DNA of 64,000 nt from Aspidiotus rigidus (Eukaryota; Arthropoda; Insecta; Hemiptera; Diaspididae), in contig JAVHKY010000029.1 of assembly GCA_035079385.1 (NCBI GenBank), positions 8,370,001 to 8,434,000 on the forward strand, written 5' to 3'. The notes under the pieces were generated by a model that saw only the letters and a program-made list of their open reading frames with translations, did not search any database and was not told the DNA's origin. The translations under genes and the position numbers were made by a program. Each line of letters begins with the position of its first letter. Positions within the stretch are counted from its first letter, which is position 1. Below, piece by piece: positions 62,859 through 64,000 of this stretch.

Positions 62859-63776
62859 GATCATTGGTAATTTGAAGGAAAGTATCGAACATATGAGAGC
62901 GGACAAGAGTTCACCTTCAAGAATTCCCAAGTTCCTTTCTATCAATAAGGAAGCAAATAAAGTCCGCGTAAGTATGTCTGATTTCCCGAGTCTATTATAG
63001 AAAAGTAGGAGAAATATTCAAGCTACGAATTTTTGATAGGTGGAAGCATCGTTTGCCGTGCCTCTCCTAACAATTCCAGTCGGTGGTGAGACAATCGATA
63101 CAGTACACGGAGAAAATACAGCGACCATAATTCCTAAAATAGACGTCAATTTGAAATCTGTAGTGACAGTGGCGAGCATTTTCTTATTGGTCTTCGTATT
63201 ATTGCCAAAAATATTGAAATTTCACTCGCCGCCGATTTTAGATGGCCAGAATTTTCGTTCAGACAGTAAGATTCGAAGAATTTGTTAGAAATATAAAGCC
63301 TGCGTATTTTCTAGTTTTTCCTTGTTGTCTACTTTGGCACAGTGGATAGGAGTATGGTCGACTTTGTGAGACGGATATCGGAAACTTTGGAATCGTACGA
63401 CGTGGATTTTAAAACATGTTCGCAAAAAGCTCTTTGCTGGACCATGAATAACGTGATACATAAAGTTGAAGACGGCAGCGCTAGTGGGCCAGAAAAACTC
63501 CTGGACGCTCTCAGCAGGTACCTAATATTCGAGAGATATTTTTAGACACTCCACCTCGAGTTGAATTTTCGAGTTCTTTTTTTCTACAGTATGCCGTACC
63601 TAAAATACGTTTTCGAAGATACTTGGCTGTGGTCGTTGATGGAAAAAGCTATTACATTTAGGGACGTGAGAAAAGAACACTGCGAAGAGTTCAATAAAAA
63701 ATGCGCAATCACAAGTAACGGGCTAAATTTAGCCGCTTCGTCGTTACTGTCGTCCGTCAAGAGCAAACATTTGTGA
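62859..63776 (+). CDS. one-pass membrane protein of unknown function, four exons seen, 5' incomplete
   Basis: Exons 62,859-62,967, 63,040-63,265, 63,343-63,517 and 63,590-63,776, all with GT/AG borders and matching phases (donors GTAAGT, GTAAGA, GTACCT). The product reads IPKFLSINKEANKVR, VEASFAVPLLTIPVGGETID, then a membrane segment VVTVASIFLLVFVLLPKIL (exon 2), then DFKTCSQKALCWTMNNVIHK with two Cys and HCEEFNKKCAITSNGLNLAA with two Cys near the end, stop after KSKHL. Polyadenylation-like caaaataaaa follows at about 63,800. The TM-then-paired-Cys layout resembles insect-specific proteins of unknown function. No family named. Confidence 0.7.
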
Positions 63777-64000
63777 TATTTTTCTGTAGCAATATATTTC
63801 AAAATAAAAATTTAAAAATTCTGAAAAGAAATTATTTGTTCACATTGTAACGAAACTATAATTCGTACAATATACCTAGTAGTATCTTAGATAGGAACAT
63901 GACCGTATGATGTGCAGATTTATTCTCTACAACTGGGAAGGAACACCGCTGGCGGATATTAAACCAACAATTTCGGTAAAATTCAATCGAATAGCGTAAT
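63777..64000. other. 3' flank, no gene seen
   Basis: Contains the likely poly(A) signal of the preceding gene. The window ends without a further feature. Confidence 0.4.

Overview
This is arthropod nuclear DNA, most probably from an insect. It has small phase-consistent introns with GT/AG ends, Penelope-like and LINE relics, MULE and mariner relics, and a Polinton/Maverick element. Gene density is low and repeats fill most of the intergenic space. I cannot name the species. I found no rRNA, tRNA or CRISPR.

0-32 kb (minus strand): a tandem array with a period of about 6.5-8 kb. Each unit pairs a small one-pass membrane ORF (starts at 196, 6674, 14562, 21228 plus 21572, and 29529) with downstream exons of an inositol-polyphosphate-kinase-like (IPK/IPMK family) protein. 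The C-lobe exons begin at 5889, 12583, 19925 and 27994. Only the 27.5-29.3 kb unit keeps intact kinase exons. Unit A lost exons, and units B and C lost catalytic motifs. All six membrane ORFs share an upstream block that is probably a promoter. N-lobe exons with a signal peptide lie at 31.5-32.1 kb and may be the 5' half of the 29.3-27.5 kb kinase. Between them is a satellite packed with TGACGTCA octamers.

35.6-43.4 kb (minus strand): two better preserved IPK genes with exons of matching size and phase. The one at 43.4-38.3 kb begins with a signal peptide, which is unusual because the characterised family members are intracellular. An eroded further copy lies at 61.8-62.3 kb.

44,584-60,203: a 15.6-kb Polinton/Maverick-type element with 194-195 bp terminal inverted repeats starting AG and a 6-bp target duplication (ggtagt). 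Its right half is AT-rich and virus-like, with a protein-primed-type DNA polymerase B that is frameshifted and lacks its palm. It also has zinc-finger, helix-turn-helix, coiled-coil and acidic proteins. Its left half carries a spliced gene of unknown function. A mariner derivative and a MITE are nested inside.

Other content: Penelope-like elements at 1.8-2.3, 16.4-17.4, 22.1-23.5, 24.0-25.9 and 32.9-35.2 kb; a MULE relic with an 8-bp duplication at 2.4-3.4 kb; LINE relics at 7.4-8.0, 15.2-16.0 and 37.2-38.0 kb; three large foldback elements; a dispersed satellite of about 42 bp; and several long hairpins. At 62.9-63.8 kb a plus-strand gene encodes a one-pass membrane protein of unknown function.
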